Shown here piece by piece: positions 34,547 to 45,156 of a stretch of DNA of 64,000 nt (positions are counted from its first letter, which is position 1; every line of letters starts with the position of its first letter). Source of the DNA: Alphaproteobacteria bacterium GM202ARS2 (lineage in GTDB: Bacteria > Pseudomonadota > Alphaproteobacteria > GM7ARS4). The stretch is from assembly GCA_014323835.1 (NCBI GenBank), contig JACONH010000006.1, positions 29,198 to 93,197 on the forward strand, in the 5' to 3' direction. The notes below the pieces were generated by a model. That model searched no databases. It had not been told where the DNA came from and saw only the letters and a program-made list of their open reading frames with translations. A program made the translations under genes and the position numbers.

Positions 34547-36253
34547 TTACCTATTCGTCCGCACAACAGTAACATCGATGAGCGGTTTCATGTCCATCAT
34601 CTTTTTAATATACCTACGTATACAGGACGTGGCAATGCGTTCGATTTCGGCATCATCCTCCCTTTGTTGGTCAGAGGCTCTATCGAGCTGTACCGCCAGA
34701 AGACTCCGCAGGCTTTTGTGGTGCTCGGCACAGTCATCTTCATGAAAGAGGGTTTGTGTTTTCAGGATAATATCGCCACACAGAAATCCCTGTGCATCGA
34801 GAACACACGTGAGCATAACCATGCCTTGCTGGGCAATATGGCGGCGCGCGGCAACGACGCCGCCACGTAGCGCAATGGTTTTCTGCCCATATATGCCGAG
34901 TCTGCCACTGTGGACGTTGCCGACAATCTGTGCGCCCTGCTCTTGCAAGCGCAACACCGCACCATTAGCCATAAAAGGGGCGGTTTGATATTGGCACGAC
35001 CGTGCCAACTCTCGCTGTGCCTGCAAGTGTTGATACTCGCCATGAACAGGCACAACCACTTGCGGGGCAACCCAGCCATACATCCGTTGAACGTCCTCTT
35101 TTGACGGATGCCCTGAAACATGGACAAATTCCTGTTCTGCCGTTATGACATCGATGCCTTGTGCCAGAAGCCCGTTGTATACGCGCCCAATGGCTTTTTC
35201 GTTGCCGGGAATGACTCGGGACGAAAAAATCACGACATCGCCCCTGTCGAGACTCACGGTAGGGTGGCTTGCCTGCGCAATACGACTCAAAGCCGCGCGG
35301 GGTTCACCTTGTGAGCCCGTGCACAAATAGACGACATCTTCGCGATCCATACGTGCACCATCGTCGGCAGAAACAAACGGAATCTCATCGATACAGCCGT
35401 TGCGCAAAGCAGCAAAATAATAGCGTTCCATCGACCGCCCCACCAAAACAGGCATGCGCCCATGAGCAAGAGCTGCCTGAGCGATACTCTCCATACGCAA
35501 GGCATTGGAAGCAAAAAACGTCAAAGCCAGGCGATGCTTCTTGCCCTTATAGCGAGCAAAAAGGGCCATCAAAGCCTCGCGTAATTGACCTTCGCTACTT
35601 TGTCCTTGTTTTTTTTCCTCCATGACATTGGTGGAATCGCACATCAAAGCCAACACTTTTTTCTCTTGTGCAAAATCTCGTAGTGACGTTTCCATCTCTT
35701 GCCCGCACCGCAACGGGTCTGGATCATCATACCAATCACCGCTATGGACGATACGTCCACAGGGCGTATCAATACCAAGGGCACAGCTGTGCGGAATAGA
35801 ATGGACGACTCCTATCATCCGCACTTTGAAGCAACCAACAGTCCATTCTTCCCCAATGTCAACGACATTGAGGGGCACCTCTTTGTGTAAGCCCTTGTCT
35901 TTGAGCTTGGCATGAATCAAAGTTGCCGTCAGAGGTGTTGCCCACAGCGGACACTTCAGTCGTTGCCATAAATACGGCAGGGCCCCGATATGATCTTCAT
36001 GCCCATGGGTTAAGACAATTCCCTGCAAATGTTCAGCCTGCTCTTCCAGAGCAGCGATATCGGGCACAACAATATCGATTCCCGGGGTTGTGTCGTCACC
36101 GAAGGAGACTCCCATATCGACAGCGAGCCATTGTCCCTGACAGCCATAGAGAGCGCAGTTCATGCCAATTTCGCCGACACCACCGAGAGGCACAAACAGC
36201 ACCTCGTCATCTTTTGGTCGGGGAAGGGGTTGCGTTGGTTGTTTTTTGATCAT
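34547..36253 (-). CDS. rnj: Ribonuclease J
   Basis: A 568-residue metallo-beta-lactamase/beta-CASP ribonuclease acting in mRNA decay and rRNA maturation. The zinc motif is LTHGHEDHIGAL (HxHxDH) near residue 80. Others are VHSGDWYDDPDP, MCDSTNVMEEKKQGQSE-like, LCTGSQGEPRAALSRIA and HVSGHPSKEDVQRM, all typical of RNase J. Start codon ATG at 36253 forms ATGA with the end of coaX. Confidence 0.94.
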   Translation of the reverse strand: MIKKQPTQPLPRPKDDEVLFVPLGGVGEIGMNCALYGCQGQWLAVDMGVSFGDDTTPGIDIVVPDIAALEEQAEHLQGIVLTHGHEDHIGALPYLWQRLKCPLWATPLTATLIHAKLKDKGLHKEVPLNVVDIGEEWTVGCFKVRMIGVVHSIPHSCALGIDTPCGRIVHSGDWYDDPDPLRCGQEMETSLRDFAQEKKVLALMCDSTNVMEEKKQGQSSEGQLREALMALFARYKGKKHRLALTFFASNALRMESIAQAALAHGRMPVLVGRSMERYYFAALRNGCIDEIPFVSADDGARMDREDVVYLCTGSQGEPRAALSRIAQASHPTVSLDRGDVVIFSSRVIPGNEKAIGRVYNGLLAQGIDVITAEQEFVHVSGHPSKEDVQRMYGWVAPQVVVPVHGEYQHLQAQRELARSCQYQTAPFMANGAVLRLQEQGAQIVGNVHSGRLGIYGQKTIALRGGVVAARRHIAQQGMVMLTCVLDAQGFLCGDIILKTQTLFHEDDCAEHHKSLRSLLAVQLDRASDQQREDDAEIERIATSCIRRYIKKMMDMKPLIDVTVVRTNR

Positions 36254-37017
36254 GGTGCATTATCCTGATATAAATAAGCCAGCCCCTTTAAGGTCAAAGT
36301 GGGCAGATACTCGTCGAACAAGCCTTTTTGTTGAGCGAACATGACGGCGGCGCCGCCACAAGCAACGACCTTAAGGCTTTTTTGTTGTTGTCTGAAGCGT
36401 GCGATCATGCCCTCGAGCATGCTGACATAGCCCCAGTATAGCCCCGAGCGCAAGGCATCTTCTGTCGTATCCCCAATCAGCGCAATGGTCTCTCGCTGAA
36501 AGGAGACCTCATTTAAGCGTGCCGCCTTCTGAGCCAGACTCGCCATCGACACCGCAAAGCCAGGGGCAATGGCACCGCCAATATAACGCCCATGCTTGTC
36601 GACAACATCGAATGTTGTCGCTGTGCCTAAATCCACCGCCATAGACGCACCCCCCTGATCTCGCTGTAAGGCAACCGCATTGGCTAACCTATCACCACCC
36701 GCCTGCTCAGGACGAGGCAAAACAAGCTCAGGTAACCCCTTCATCCTAGCAGAAACAACCAACGGAGACACCGACAAATAACGCTGACAAAAATCAACCA
36801 TAGGCCCCTCGCTCAACGGCACAACATTGGCAAGAATAACACCCTTTATCTCTTTCAATTTATGCCCATGAGACGTCAACAGACCACCGATAAGCGCACC
36901 ATACTCGTCACCGCTACGGGACTCGACAGTCTGCCACCGCCATTGCGCGATGATTGTCGTGCCGCGACAAAGCGCACAGACCGTTTCACTATTACCAATA
37001 TCGATAGCTAAAAACAT
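36250..37017 (-). CDS. coaX: Type III pantothenate kinase
   Basis: A 255-residue ASKHA-fold kinase, first step of coenzyme A synthesis. The phosphate-binding motif FLAIDIGNSETV opens the protein; GGDRLANAVAL, MAVDLGTATTFDVVD and GGAIAPGF follow in the family order. The ATG at 37017 has GAGG seven bases upstream; the frame runs further into birA but without homology-like sequence. Confidence 0.95.
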   Translation of the reverse strand: MFLAIDIGNSETVCALCRGTTIIAQWRWQTVESRSGDEYGALIGGLLTSHGHKLKEIKGVILANVVPLSEGPMVDFCQRYLSVSPLVVSARMKGLPELVLPRPEQAGGDRLANAVALQRDQGGASMAVDLGTATTFDVVDKHGRYIGGAIAPGFAVSMASLAQKAARLNEVSFQRETIALIGDTTEDALRSGLYWGYVSMLEGMIARFRQQQKSLKVVACGGAAVMFAQQKGLFDEYLPTLTLKGLAYLYQDNAP

Positions 37018-37031
37018 GGATTTGCCTCTTC

Positions 37032-37748
37032 TTAGGTCACATCGCCTGCTGCTATGAGTCGCTCTTTTTGGTGCGAGCCGAGCCGCAAACGTCCGTCTTC
37101 TGCTACACCGAGAAATGTTCCCGAGTATACCTTGTCCCGTAGCCGCACTCGAATAGAACATCCCAATCGATAGGCATGCGTCATCCACTCTCGATAGATA
37201 CCGTCGCCACGGGTCTGCCCGCTCTGCCAACGTTTATAGCGTTGCCAAAAAAAGAAACAGAAACGTTCGATGACTTGCTCTCTTCGACAAAGGAAGCCGT
37301 TGTGCCATAAAGACGTTGTCCGTGCCAGTTTCGGTGCGTGGCACACATTGACGCCGACTCCCAAGACGACCGCGTCCCTTGTCGCTTCCAACAAGAGGCC
37401 GGCAACCTTGCGTCCACCAAGAAGAACATCATTGGGCCACTTGCACTCTAGCAAAGGATAGCGCCGTGAGCAAACCCGCACAGACCTCAATGTATCGATA
37501 AGAGCAAGACCGGCAAGAAAACTCAACTGGGGATAATCGGCTACTTCTCTGGTGGGACGCAACACCATCGAGCAGTGAACATTGCCCGCCAACGATATCC
37601 ATCGTCTGCCGAGTCGCCCCCGTCCCCTTTTTTGTTGTTCTGCCACAATGACGAGCCCTTCTCTGCCGTTACGCTGTGCCCACGTTAAGGCTTGCTGATT
37701 GGTGCTTGCGACACAACGCATCCACGTACACCACATCCCTTCTCGCAT
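37032..37748 (-). CDS. birA: Biotin-[acetyl-CoA-carboxylase] ligase, catalytic form without HTH
   Basis: About 238 residues. It attaches biotin to carboxyl carrier proteins. The adenylate-binding block VAEQQKRGRGRLGRRW (GRGRxGRxW) and the CKWPNDVLLGGRKVAGLLLE block are present. There is no N-terminal helix-turn-helix, so it should not be a repressor. The ATG at 37748 has AGGGGG close upstream and lies eight bases after nuoN; ATG codons at 37778 and 37736 are alternatives. Confidence 0.92.
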   Translation of the reverse strand: MREGMWCTWMRCVASTNQQALTWAQRNGREGLVIVAEQQKRGRGRLGRRWISLAGNVHCSMVLRPTREVADYPQLSFLAGLALIDTLRSVRVCSRRYPLLECKWPNDVLLGGRKVAGLLLEATRDAVVLGVGVNVCHAPKLARTTSLWHNGFLCRREQVIERFCFFFWQRYKRWQSGQTRGDGIYREWMTHAYRLGCSIRVRLRDKVYSGTFLGVAEDGRLRLGSHQKERLIAAGDVT

Positions 37749-37756
37749 CCGCCCCC

Positions 37757-39211
37757 TTAATTGAGCGCGGATGGCCATAGCGACAAAACAACATCCCAAA
37801 AACGACGCGGCGCCAAAACAAACAACACCGTAAACAGAGCCGTAAGAAAAACAATCAGACGATTATCAATATGAATACGCCCATCAAGGGCACCTTCCTG
37901 CGGCGTATCCATATACATGACCTTGATGATACGCAGATAATACCCCGCGGCGACGACAGTCATCAAGGCAGCCCACACCACCAAAAGAACGTGCCCCTGT
38001 TCGATGGCAGCAAAAAAGACATACAGCTTAGCAAAAAAGCCAGCAAAAGGCGGCAAACCAATCAAAGAAAACATGAAAATGGCAAGAGCCAAAGCATAGC
38101 CGCCATGACTTGTCGACAAGCCCGCTAAATCAGAAATAAGGCTAATTTGCCGCTGCTTGCGCGCAAGAGACAACAGAAGAGCAAACACACCGAGCATCGT
38201 TATAAAATAAATCAGCATATAAACGAATACCGCCTCAAAGCCGTAGCCACGCCACGCCACAGTAGCAATAAGAGCAAAGCCCATCTGGCTAATGCCGCTA
38301 TAGGCAAGCAAACGCTTGATATCGGTTTGTCGTAAGCCCGCAAGCGACCCCACCGTCATCGACAAAGCAGCAAGGGCAAACAGAAATGTCTCGAGATGTG
38401 CCAGCTGGCTACGCAAAGGAATTTCGAGGAGACGCAGAAAAACAATCACACCGACAACTTTCGACACGGTAGCGATGAAAGCCAACACCCGCATGCTCGA
38501 GCCTTGATAGACATCGGGGGCCCAAACATGGAAAGGGGCGGCGGTCATTTTGAAGGCAAGGGCCGATAACACCAACAGTGTGGCGACACGCAAAGCAACG
38601 CCGGCGTGTTGCCCTCCGTCACTGGTCAACGCGGCAACAACGTCATAAGAAAGCGAACCACTTAAACCATAAAAAACGCTGATGCCATAAAGAAACAACA
38701 ACGAAGCAATACCACCGAGCATAAAAAACTTCATGCCTGCTTCGACACATCGAAGGCGGGCTCGGCGAATAGCCACCAACACGTACAGACATAAAGCCTG
38801 CAGTTCCATGCCCAAATACAACACGAGAAAGTTGGCTGCCGAGACCATGATCATCATACCCAGAGCAGCAAGGAGCATAAGAACATTGAATTCCATATCA
38901 TAAGACTTGACCCGTCTCTCCGGATGGTGAGCCAACACCAAAATAATGGCGGTGCCTACCAGCACCAGCGAGCGACACACCTGTGCAAACGAGTCATTGA
39001 CGAACAAAGCTTGGAAAGGAGCGACACTGGCATCCTGCCACGTGAAGATGAGAGCTGCTTGCGCGCCCAACAAGGCGAGCACCGCGTGCATGTGACTGCT
39101 TGTCGGCGTCTCGGTGCGTGCGAAGACTCCTTTCAGTAACAAAAAGAGAGCACCACTTGCCACAATGATTTCCGGCAAAAGGGCAATATAATCGGCTTGT
39201 TGAAACATCAT
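37757..39211 (-). CDS. nuoN: NADH-quinone oxidoreductase subunit N
   Basis: A 484-residue antiporter-like membrane subunit of complex I with about fourteen helices. Conserved features are GMELQALCLYVLVA with a helix-5 Glu (Glu in GMELQ), KFFMLGGIAS, ALAFKMTAAPFHVWAPDVYQGS with the TM7 Lys and HVWAPDVY loop, and the TM8/12 segments (DIKRLLAYSGISQMGF). Last gene of the nuo operon. Two ATG codons (39211 and 39208) overlap the nuoM stop. Confidence 0.95.
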   Translation of the reverse strand: MMFQQADYIALLPEIIVASGALFLLLKGVFARTETPTSSHMHAVLALLGAQAALIFTWQDASVAPFQALFVNDSFAQVCRSLVLVGTAIILVLAHHPERRVKSYDMEFNVLMLLAALGMMIMVSAANFLVLYLGMELQALCLYVLVAIRRARLRCVEAGMKFFMLGGIASLLFLYGISVFYGLSGSLSYDVVAALTSDGGQHAGVALRVATLLVLSALAFKMTAAPFHVWAPDVYQGSSMRVLAFIATVSKVVGVIVFLRLLEIPLRSQLAHLETFLFALAALSMTVGSLAGLRQTDIKRLLAYSGISQMGFALIATVAWRGYGFEAVFVYMLIYFITMLGVFALLLSLARKQRQISLISDLAGLSTSHGGYALALAIFMFSLIGLPPFAGFFAKLYVFFAAIEQGHVLLVVWAALMTVVAAGYYLRIIKVMYMDTPQEGALDGRIHIDNRLIVFLTALFTVLFVLAPRRFWDVVLSLWPSALN

Positions 39212-40710
39212 GCACCCCCTGCCTTTGCCCGTAGAGTATCCAACAGCGGCGCCATCTGCGCGCTACTGCCTTGTAGCGTATCGAGATAGAGCATCGGCAT
39301 AAGCCCCAAAAGCACCACCAGCGTAGCGAATATGACCAGCAAGCTCCGCTCCGTCCACGTCAGAGGCGCTAGCGTTGCGACTTTGTCACCTTGTTTGCCA
39401 AAAAAGATACGGCGATAAAAAACCAGCATATAAACTGCCGACAAGACGACTCCGCTGGCGGCGGCGACAGCCCACGTGCTGTGTTGGGCTGTCCACAAGC
39501 CATGTAAAACCATGAATTCACCGACAAAACCACTTGTGCCCGGCAACGCAACCGACCCCAACGTATACACCATCATCGCAACAGAAAAAAGCGGCAAAAC
39601 ACGAGCCACACCACCATAAACCGCAAAATCACGACTACCCACACGATGATAAAGAAAACCGATGCCCATAAATAAGGCTGCCGACAAAAGACCATGACTT
39701 ATCATCTGCATCATCGCGCCCTGAAGCCCCTGCACAGTGAAAGAAAAAATCCCCAACGTCACGTAGCCCATGTGTGCCACAGACGAATAGGCTATCAGAC
39801 GTTTCATGTCCTCCTGCTGCCAAGCCACCATCGAGGCATAAATAATAGCAATGACGCTCAAAGCATACATGAAGGGCGCAAAATAGACGCTCGCATCAGG
39901 GAAAAGGGGCAAAGAAAAACGGATAAAACCATAAGCACCCAACTTCAAGAGAATACCAGCCAACATCATCGAGCCCGCAGCAGGTGCCTCGACATGAGCC
40001 AACGGCAACCAACTATGGAACGGCCAAATCGGCAACTTGACCGCAAAAGATGCAAAAAAGGCTAGCCATAACAGCATCTGTAACGATGGCTCAACGCCCG
40101 CGCGCTCAATCAAAATGATATCGGTGCTACCGGTTTCATGATAGAGCACCACCAAAGCAACGAACATCAACAGCGAGCCTGCCAGCGTATACAGGAAAAA
40201 CTTCAAGCTGGCATAGACACGTTCCTTTCCGCCCCAGACGCCAATAATGAAGAACATCGGCAGTAAGACGCCCTCAAAGAAAATATAAAACGGCACGAGA
40301 TCCAACGACAACAATGCCCCAGTGACAAAACATTCCAGCACCATGAAAGCAGCCATATACTCTTTGACTCGGTGCGTCAGCCCGCCACTACACATCAGCG
40401 CGGCGAGGGTCAACCCTGAAGTCAACAGCACCAGCCCCAGCGATATGCCATCGACTCCGAGATGATAGCGTATACCAAAAGGCGCGAACCATAGGACGTT
40501 CTCGACAAACTGGTAGCCCTGTTTCTCGGCATCGAAGACGAACAACAATGCCAAAGCCAAAAGAGCATGTCCCCCCGCACCCCAAAACGCCAAATAACGG
40601 CTATTAAGGGCAACACGCTCAGGCTGACCCAACGTCACCATGATAAGAACAGCACTCACTAAAGGAAAAAAAATGAGGGCAGACAGAATAGGAAAATCAA
40701 CGAAAGTCAT
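39208..40710 (-). CDS. nuoM: NADH-quinone oxidoreductase subunit M
   Basis: A 500-residue antiporter-like subunit. Motifs include FYIFFEGVLLPMFFIIGVWGG (TM5 Glu), KLPIWPFHSWLPLAHVEAPAAGSMMLAGILLKLGAYGF (TM7 Lys and loop) and DMKRLIAYSSVAHMGYV. One of the three proton-pumping subunits with NuoL and NuoN. Gap of 14 bases after nuoL. Confidence 0.96.
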   Translation of the reverse strand: MTFVDFPILSALIFFPLVSAVLIMVTLGQPERVALNSRYLAFWGAGGHALLALALLFVFDAEKQGYQFVENVLWFAPFGIRYHLGVDGISLGLVLLTSGLTLAALMCSGGLTHRVKEYMAAFMVLECFVTGALLSLDLVPFYIFFEGVLLPMFFIIGVWGGKERVYASLKFFLYTLAGSLLMFVALVVLYHETGSTDIILIERAGVEPSLQMLLWLAFFASFAVKLPIWPFHSWLPLAHVEAPAAGSMMLAGILLKLGAYGFIRFSLPLFPDASVYFAPFMYALSVIAIIYASMVAWQQEDMKRLIAYSSVAHMGYVTLGIFSFTVQGLQGAMMQMISHGLLSAALFMGIGFLYHRVGSRDFAVYGGVARVLPLFSVAMMVYTLGSVALPGTSGFVGEFMVLHGLWTAQHSTWAVAAASGVVLSAVYMLVFYRRIFFGKQGDKVATLAPLTWTERSLLVIFATLVVLLGLMPMLYLDTLQGSSAQMAPLLDTLRAKAGGA

Positions 40711-40724
40711 ACCAGCACACTACA

Positions 40725-42710
40725 TCATGGAGGCAAGGAAAAGAGTGACCAGGCAGCCCCTCGCCACAGGACGAAAACGACCGCTGCAGCAATCATCATG
40801 AAAGCATAGACGAAGAGTCTGCCGTCATGCCACAGAGCGACACGACGGGCAAATCGTTGCACGGTGTGTGCCACGCCATCGGGACCCAAGCCGTCAATCA
40901 TATCCTTTTCTATGGTGGACGCGCTTTCTCTTGCCAGTCCCCGCACAAAAGCAATGATAGAGACCTTATACAACTGATCCATGCCCCATCCCCTTTGTAG
41001 CAAGCCATGTCCGCTCGCGACCCACGTCCGTAAGGTGTGCCACACGTTGCCATAAAACCCATACATGAGAAGGGCGACCTGCATCGACAAAACACTGACC
41101 ACGACCGGTAACGGCAACCACTCTGCTGGCACACCGTCTAGGAGTTTATCCATCAAGGCTTTATGGGGTGCAAGACTGTTGCCCCAGAAGGCTATGTTGT
41201 CGCCGACAAACCAGTCTCGCCACCATGCGCCAGCCATAACAGCAAAGAGCGCTAAGACCATCATCGGCATCATCATGACCATAGGCGATTCCCGCGCTAT
41301 GTCTGTGCTCTCTTGCTGGCTTGCCGGCAAGTGGAAAGTCATCAGCATCATACGCATACTATAATAAGCAGTTGCTATCGCAGCGAGAAAAAGACAGGCA
41401 AATCCGAAGGAGGCAACGACATTTTGTCCGCCCCACGCCAGCTCGATAATCATGTCTTTCGAGTAGTAGCCCGAGAAAAAAGGCAAACCCGCAAGGGCAA
41501 TACAGCCTATCCACATGGCACTACAGGTTGCTGGCATCTGTTTTGCCAGTCCGCCCATCTGACGCATATCTTGCTGGTGGTGCAAGGCGTATATGACTGA
41601 ACCCGCCCCTAAGAACAACAATGCCTTGAAGAAGGCGTGCGTGACCAGATGAAAAAGAGCTGCCGACCATGCCGACAGGCCCAAAGCCACCACCATATAG
41701 CCCAGCTGTGAGCACGTCGACCAAGCGATGGTGCGTTTAATATCGTATTGCACCGCCGCACACAACGAAGCGAGAAGAGCCGTCAACCCACCGACCACCA
41801 CCATGATATCGAGAATAAGCGCATCTGAAGCAAAAATGGGCGACAAGCGCGCAATCATGAAGACACCAGCTGTCACCATTGTCGCAGCATGAATAAGAGC
41901 CGAGACTGGCGTTGGTCCCTCCATAGCATCGGCGAGCCAAATATGCAGTCCCCATTGTGCTGACTTTGCCATAGCCCCGACAAATAACAAGGCACAGGCA
42001 AGGGATAACCCATCGAGGCGATAACCCGCCACCTCGATAAAAGTCAGAGACGGACGCACACCCAACAACACGTCCATGTCGAGACTGCCATACAGCACCG
42101 CCAAAAGAATGAGCCCTAAAATGAAGCTGAAGTCGCCCACTCGGTTAACAACAAACGCCTTCATAGCAGCATTATTGGCAGCCGCGCGGTCGTGGTCGTA
42201 GCCAATCAGCAGATACGAGCACAAACCGACGCCCTCCCAGCCAACGAACAGCATAAGAGCATTATCCGCTGAGACCAAAAGCTGCATCGAGAACGTAAAC
42301 AACGCCATATAACAAAAAAAACGGAGCATGGTCTCGTCTTTGCGCATATAGCCTAAGGAATAGACGCAAATCCACGCGGCAATAAACGAGACCAGAGCTA
42401 ACATCAAGACCGACAACGAATCGATACGCAGCTGCCACGCCACCTGTAGCCCGCCCGATTGGAACCAGTCGGCAAGAAACACATGCACCACCTCCCCCGT
42501 TTGATGATAACCAACGGCCATTATCAGCGCGCTGATTGCCGACAGAAGCAACAAAGCACAGACAATAATCGCACCAAGACGATGGCGTGCCCGCGCACCA
42601 TCGCGTTGCTCCCGAAAGCCAACGCTATACATCGCAAACGCAACAAAAGACGCAAGACACGGCAAAAATACCGTCATAACCGACAAGACCTTAAGGGTTT
42701 CAGCGTTCAT
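40725..42710 (-). CDS. nuoL: NADH-quinone oxidoreductase subunit L
   Basis: A 661-residue antiporter-like subunit with the long lateral helix at the C-terminus. Conserved parts: LMLFVGWEGVGLCSYLLIGY (TM5 Glu), AKSAQWGLHIWLADAMEGPTPVSALIHAATMVTAGVF and DIKRTIAWSTCSQLGYM. Translation couples to nuoK through ATGA. Confidence 0.96.
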   Translation of the reverse strand: MNAETLKVLSVMTVFLPCLASFVAFAMYSVGFREQRDGARARHRLGAIIVCALLLLSAISALIMAVGYHQTGEVVHVFLADWFQSGGLQVAWQLRIDSLSVLMLALVSFIAAWICVYSLGYMRKDETMLRFFCYMALFTFSMQLLVSADNALMLFVGWEGVGLCSYLLIGYDHDRAAANNAAMKAFVVNRVGDFSFILGLILLAVLYGSLDMDVLLGVRPSLTFIEVAGYRLDGLSLACALLFVGAMAKSAQWGLHIWLADAMEGPTPVSALIHAATMVTAGVFMIARLSPIFASDALILDIMVVVGGLTALLASLCAAVQYDIKRTIAWSTCSQLGYMVVALGLSAWSAALFHLVTHAFFKALLFLGAGSVIYALHHQQDMRQMGGLAKQMPATCSAMWIGCIALAGLPFFSGYYSKDMIIELAWGGQNVVASFGFACLFLAAIATAYYSMRMMLMTFHLPASQQESTDIARESPMVMMMPMMVLALFAVMAGAWWRDWFVGDNIAFWGNSLAPHKALMDKLLDGVPAEWLPLPVVVSVLSMQVALLMYGFYGNVWHTLRTWVASGHGLLQRGWGMDQLYKVSIIAFVRGLARESASTIEKDMIDGLGPDGVAHTVQRFARRVALWHDGRLFVYAFMMIAAAVVFVLWRGAAWSLFSLPP

Positions 42711-43063
42711 GACGTTTTGTGCTCTTCTCGTTTATCGCTATCTTTCAAGGTATTCATATCCTCGACTCGAATGTTGCCGTCGCTCAAACGAAACAAGGCA
42801 ACAATTAAAGCCAGACCTATCGCAGCCTCAGCTGCCGCCACCGTCAAAATGAACAGCCCAGCGACATGCCCGAACAAATCACTTTTGAAATGAGCAAACG
42901 CAGCAAAATTCAAAATCACCGCCAACATCGACAGCTCCATGCACAACATCATAAAGATGATTTGTCGCCGATTAATCATCATGCCCCACAGACCAATCAC
43001 AAAGAGAACCGTCGATACAATAAAATAATGGTCTACGCCTAAGGTATGCTGCCACGCGCTCAT
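42707..43063 (-). CDS. nuoK: NADH-quinone oxidoreductase subunit K
   Basis: A 118-residue three-helix subunit. The buried glutamates are visible in MMLCMELSMLAVIL (helix 2) and AAAEAAIGLALIVALFR (helix 3). It carries a charged C-terminal tail (VEDMNTLKDSDKREEHKTS) that makes it about 15 residues longer than the usual 100-102. ATGA and TGA overlaps with nuoJ and nuoL. Confidence 0.95.
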   Translation of the reverse strand: MSAWQHTLGVDHYFIVSTVLFVIGLWGMMINRRQIIFMMLCMELSMLAVILNFAAFAHFKSDLFGHVAGLFILTVAAAEAAIGLALIVALFRLSDGNIRVEDMNTLKDSDKREEHKTS

Positions 43064-43665
43064 TGTGTTCCTTCGCCTCTTTTAACATCAACGAGTCGCA
43101 CCCGCCGTTTTTTTGCAACCGACGCCTGTGCCGCAGCATCCTGTCCTTTGACGCCCGGCAAACGCCGATGAGTCAAAAGAATAGCCCCGAGCATCGCCGC
43201 TAACAAAATCAAGCCCGCCAACTGAAACATCGGTGCATAACGCGTATACAGCACGCCACCTAATGCCTCCGTATTGGATACCGCCTGCAACGACTCCGAA
43301 ATCGGCGTTGCCGTCTGCTCGCTGGTGGTGAAAACAGCAAACAGCACCAACTCCACGAGTAACACCACAGCAACCAATAACGCCAACGGCAAAGCATGAT
43401 AACGCTGACCACGTTGGGCTGACTCTGAAGCACCACCGACCATCATGACCATGAACAAGAACAAGACGGCAATCGCGCCCACATAGACGATAACCAACAA
43501 GACCGCCAAAAATTCGGCATTCAATAAAATCAGCAAGCCCGCCCCATTAAAAAAGACGACAATCAAAGACAGCACGCTCGTAACCGGTTCACGCACCAGC
43601 ACGACAGCCAAAGCCGCCACCAGCGCAACAAAACTCATGATATAAAAGAGGACAGAGACAGCCAT
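43060..43665 (-). CDS. nuoJ: NADH-quinone oxidoreductase subunit J
   Basis: About 201 residues, five helices. The helix-3 segment VIVYVGAIAVLFLFMVMM is the conserved pi-bulge region of complex I. The C-terminus is a basic hydrophilic tail (AKKRRVRLVDVKRGEGTQ). The ATG at 43665 lies four bases after the nuoI stop; a longer frame starts inside nuoI and is not expected to be used. Confidence 0.94.
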   Translation of the reverse strand: MAVSVLFYIMSFVALVAALAVVLVREPVTSVLSLIVVFFNGAGLLILLNAEFLAVLLVIVYVGAIAVLFLFMVMMVGGASESAQRGQRYHALPLALLVAVVLLVELVLFAVFTTSEQTATPISESLQAVSNTEALGGVLYTRYAPMFQLAGLILLAAMLGAILLTHRRLPGVKGQDAAAQASVAKKRRVRLVDVKRGEGTQ

Positions 43666-43669
43666 AATC

Positions 43670-44158
43670 TCAGCGATAGCGCGCCTCCTGCTTGAGTCGT
43701 TGCTCGATTTGTTGCTCCCACCTGTCGCCATTATCGAGCAGACGTTGCTTATCATAAATCAGCTCTTCTCGTGTCTCAGTGGCATACTCGAAGTGCGGCC
43801 CCTCGACAATAGCATCAACCGGACAGGACTCTTCACATAAACCGCAGTAAATGCACTTTGTCATATCGATATCGTAGCGCGTCGTCCGTCTCGAGCCATC
43901 TTTCTGTTCTTCTGCCTCGATGGTAATCGCTTGAGCCGGGCACACCGCCTCACAAAGCTTACAAGCAATGCACCGTTCTTCCCCCGAAGGGTAACGACGC
44001 AAGGCATGCTCGCCACGAAAACGAGACGACAACGCACCCTTCTCATAAGGATAATCAAGAGTCACCCGCGGCTGAAACATATAACGCAACGTCAAAGCCA
44101 TGCCCCGCAATAAATCCCACATCAAAAAGGAGACCATACGATACAAAAATCGCCGCAT
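43670..44158 (-). CDS. nuoI: NADH-quinone oxidoreductase subunit I (two 4Fe-4S ferredoxin domain)
   Basis: About 162 residues. It carries clusters N6a and N6b in two CxxCxxCxxxCP motifs: [12 protein letters not shown] and [12 protein letters not shown]. An amphipathic N-terminus ([26 protein letters not shown]) is typical. The ATG at 44158 overlaps the nuoH stop; a GTG three bases earlier is also in frame. Confidence 0.96.
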   Translation of the reverse strand: MRRFLYRMVSFLMWDLLRGMALTLRYMFQPRVTLDYPYEKGALSSRFRGEHALRRYPSGEERCIACKLCEAVCPAQAITIEAEEQKDGSRRTTRYDIDMTKCIYCGLCEESCPVDAIVEGPHFEYATETREELIYDKQRLLDNGDRWEQQIEQRLKQEARYR

Positions 44159-45156
44159 CACACAACCCCCCTATGCTCACCGAAAGTCACCCACGCAGCG
44201 ACCAAAATCAACCACACCAACGATAGAGGCAGAAAGACCTTCCAACCCAGACGCATCAGCTGGTCATAGCGGTAACGCGGGAAGCTTGCCCGCACCCACA
44301 AAAAAACGAACAGGACAAGCACGATTTTGCCGATAAGCCAAATCGGCTCAGGCACCCACGTAAAAGGCGCTATCGCCAAAGGCGGCAACCATCCGCCAAA
44401 AAACAGAAGCACCAACAAAGCACTCATCAAAATCATGTTGGCATACTCGCCCATAAAGAACAGCCCAAACGTCATACCGCTATACTCGACATGATAGCCA
44501 GCAACAAGTTCGGCTTCTGCCTCGGGCAAGTCAAAGGGCGCGCGGTTGGTTTCTGCCAAACTCGATATGAAGAAGACCACCATCATCGGAAACAACGGCA
44601 CACAAAACCAGAGATCCTGCTGAGCGGCGACCAACTGCGACAGGTTCAAGCTTTTACCCAACAACAAGACGCTCACCAGCACGAAGCCAATCGCCACCTC
44701 ATAAGAAATCATCTGTGCGGCAGAGCGTAATGCCCCCAACAAAGCATAGCGTGATTGACTCGCCCAACCAGCAATAATGACGCCATAAACACCCAAAGAG
44801 GATATCGCCAAAACGTACAGCACGCCTACGTGAATATCGGCAAGAACCAAGCCATCGCCGAAAGGAATAACCGCCCAAGCCATTAACGCCAACGCAAACG
44901 TCAGGAGCGGAGCAAGAATGAACAAGCCGCGATGGGACGTCGTCGGCACAATCGTCTCTTTTGTTATCATTTTGATGCCATCGGCAACCGGCTGCAACAA
45001 GCCAAAGGGGCCCACCACATTGGGTCCTCGCCGCAGCTGCATGGCAGCCATGACTTTGCGTTCATACCACGTCAGCAACGCAACCGAAATCAGCAACGCT
45101 ATCATGCCCCCTAAAGTCACCGCAACGAGCAGAAGCCACTCATAGAGTATCGTCAT
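44158..45156 (-). CDS. nuoH: NADH-quinone oxidoreductase subunit H
   Basis: About 332 residues, eight helices, forming the quinone cavity and the first proton channel. Conserved parts: [65 protein letters not shown] and [23 protein letters not shown]. The ATG at 45156 overlaps the nuoG stop (ATGA). Confidence 0.96.
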   Translation of the reverse strand: MTILYEWLLLVAVTLGGMIALLISVALLTWYERKVMAAMQLRRGPNVVGPFGLLQPVADGIKMITKETIVPTTSHRGLFILAPLLTFALALMAWAVIPFGDGLVLADIHVGVLYVLAISSLGVYGVIIAGWASQSRYALLGALRSAAQMISYEVAIGFVLVSVLLLGKSLNLSQLVAAQQDLWFCVPLFPMMVVFFISSLAETNRAPFDLPEAEAELVAGYHVEYSGMTFGLFFMGEYANMILMSALLVLLFFGGWLPPLAIAPFTWVPEPIWLIGKIVLVLFVFLWVRASFPRYRYDQLMRLGWKVFLPLSLVWLILVAAWVTFGEHRGVV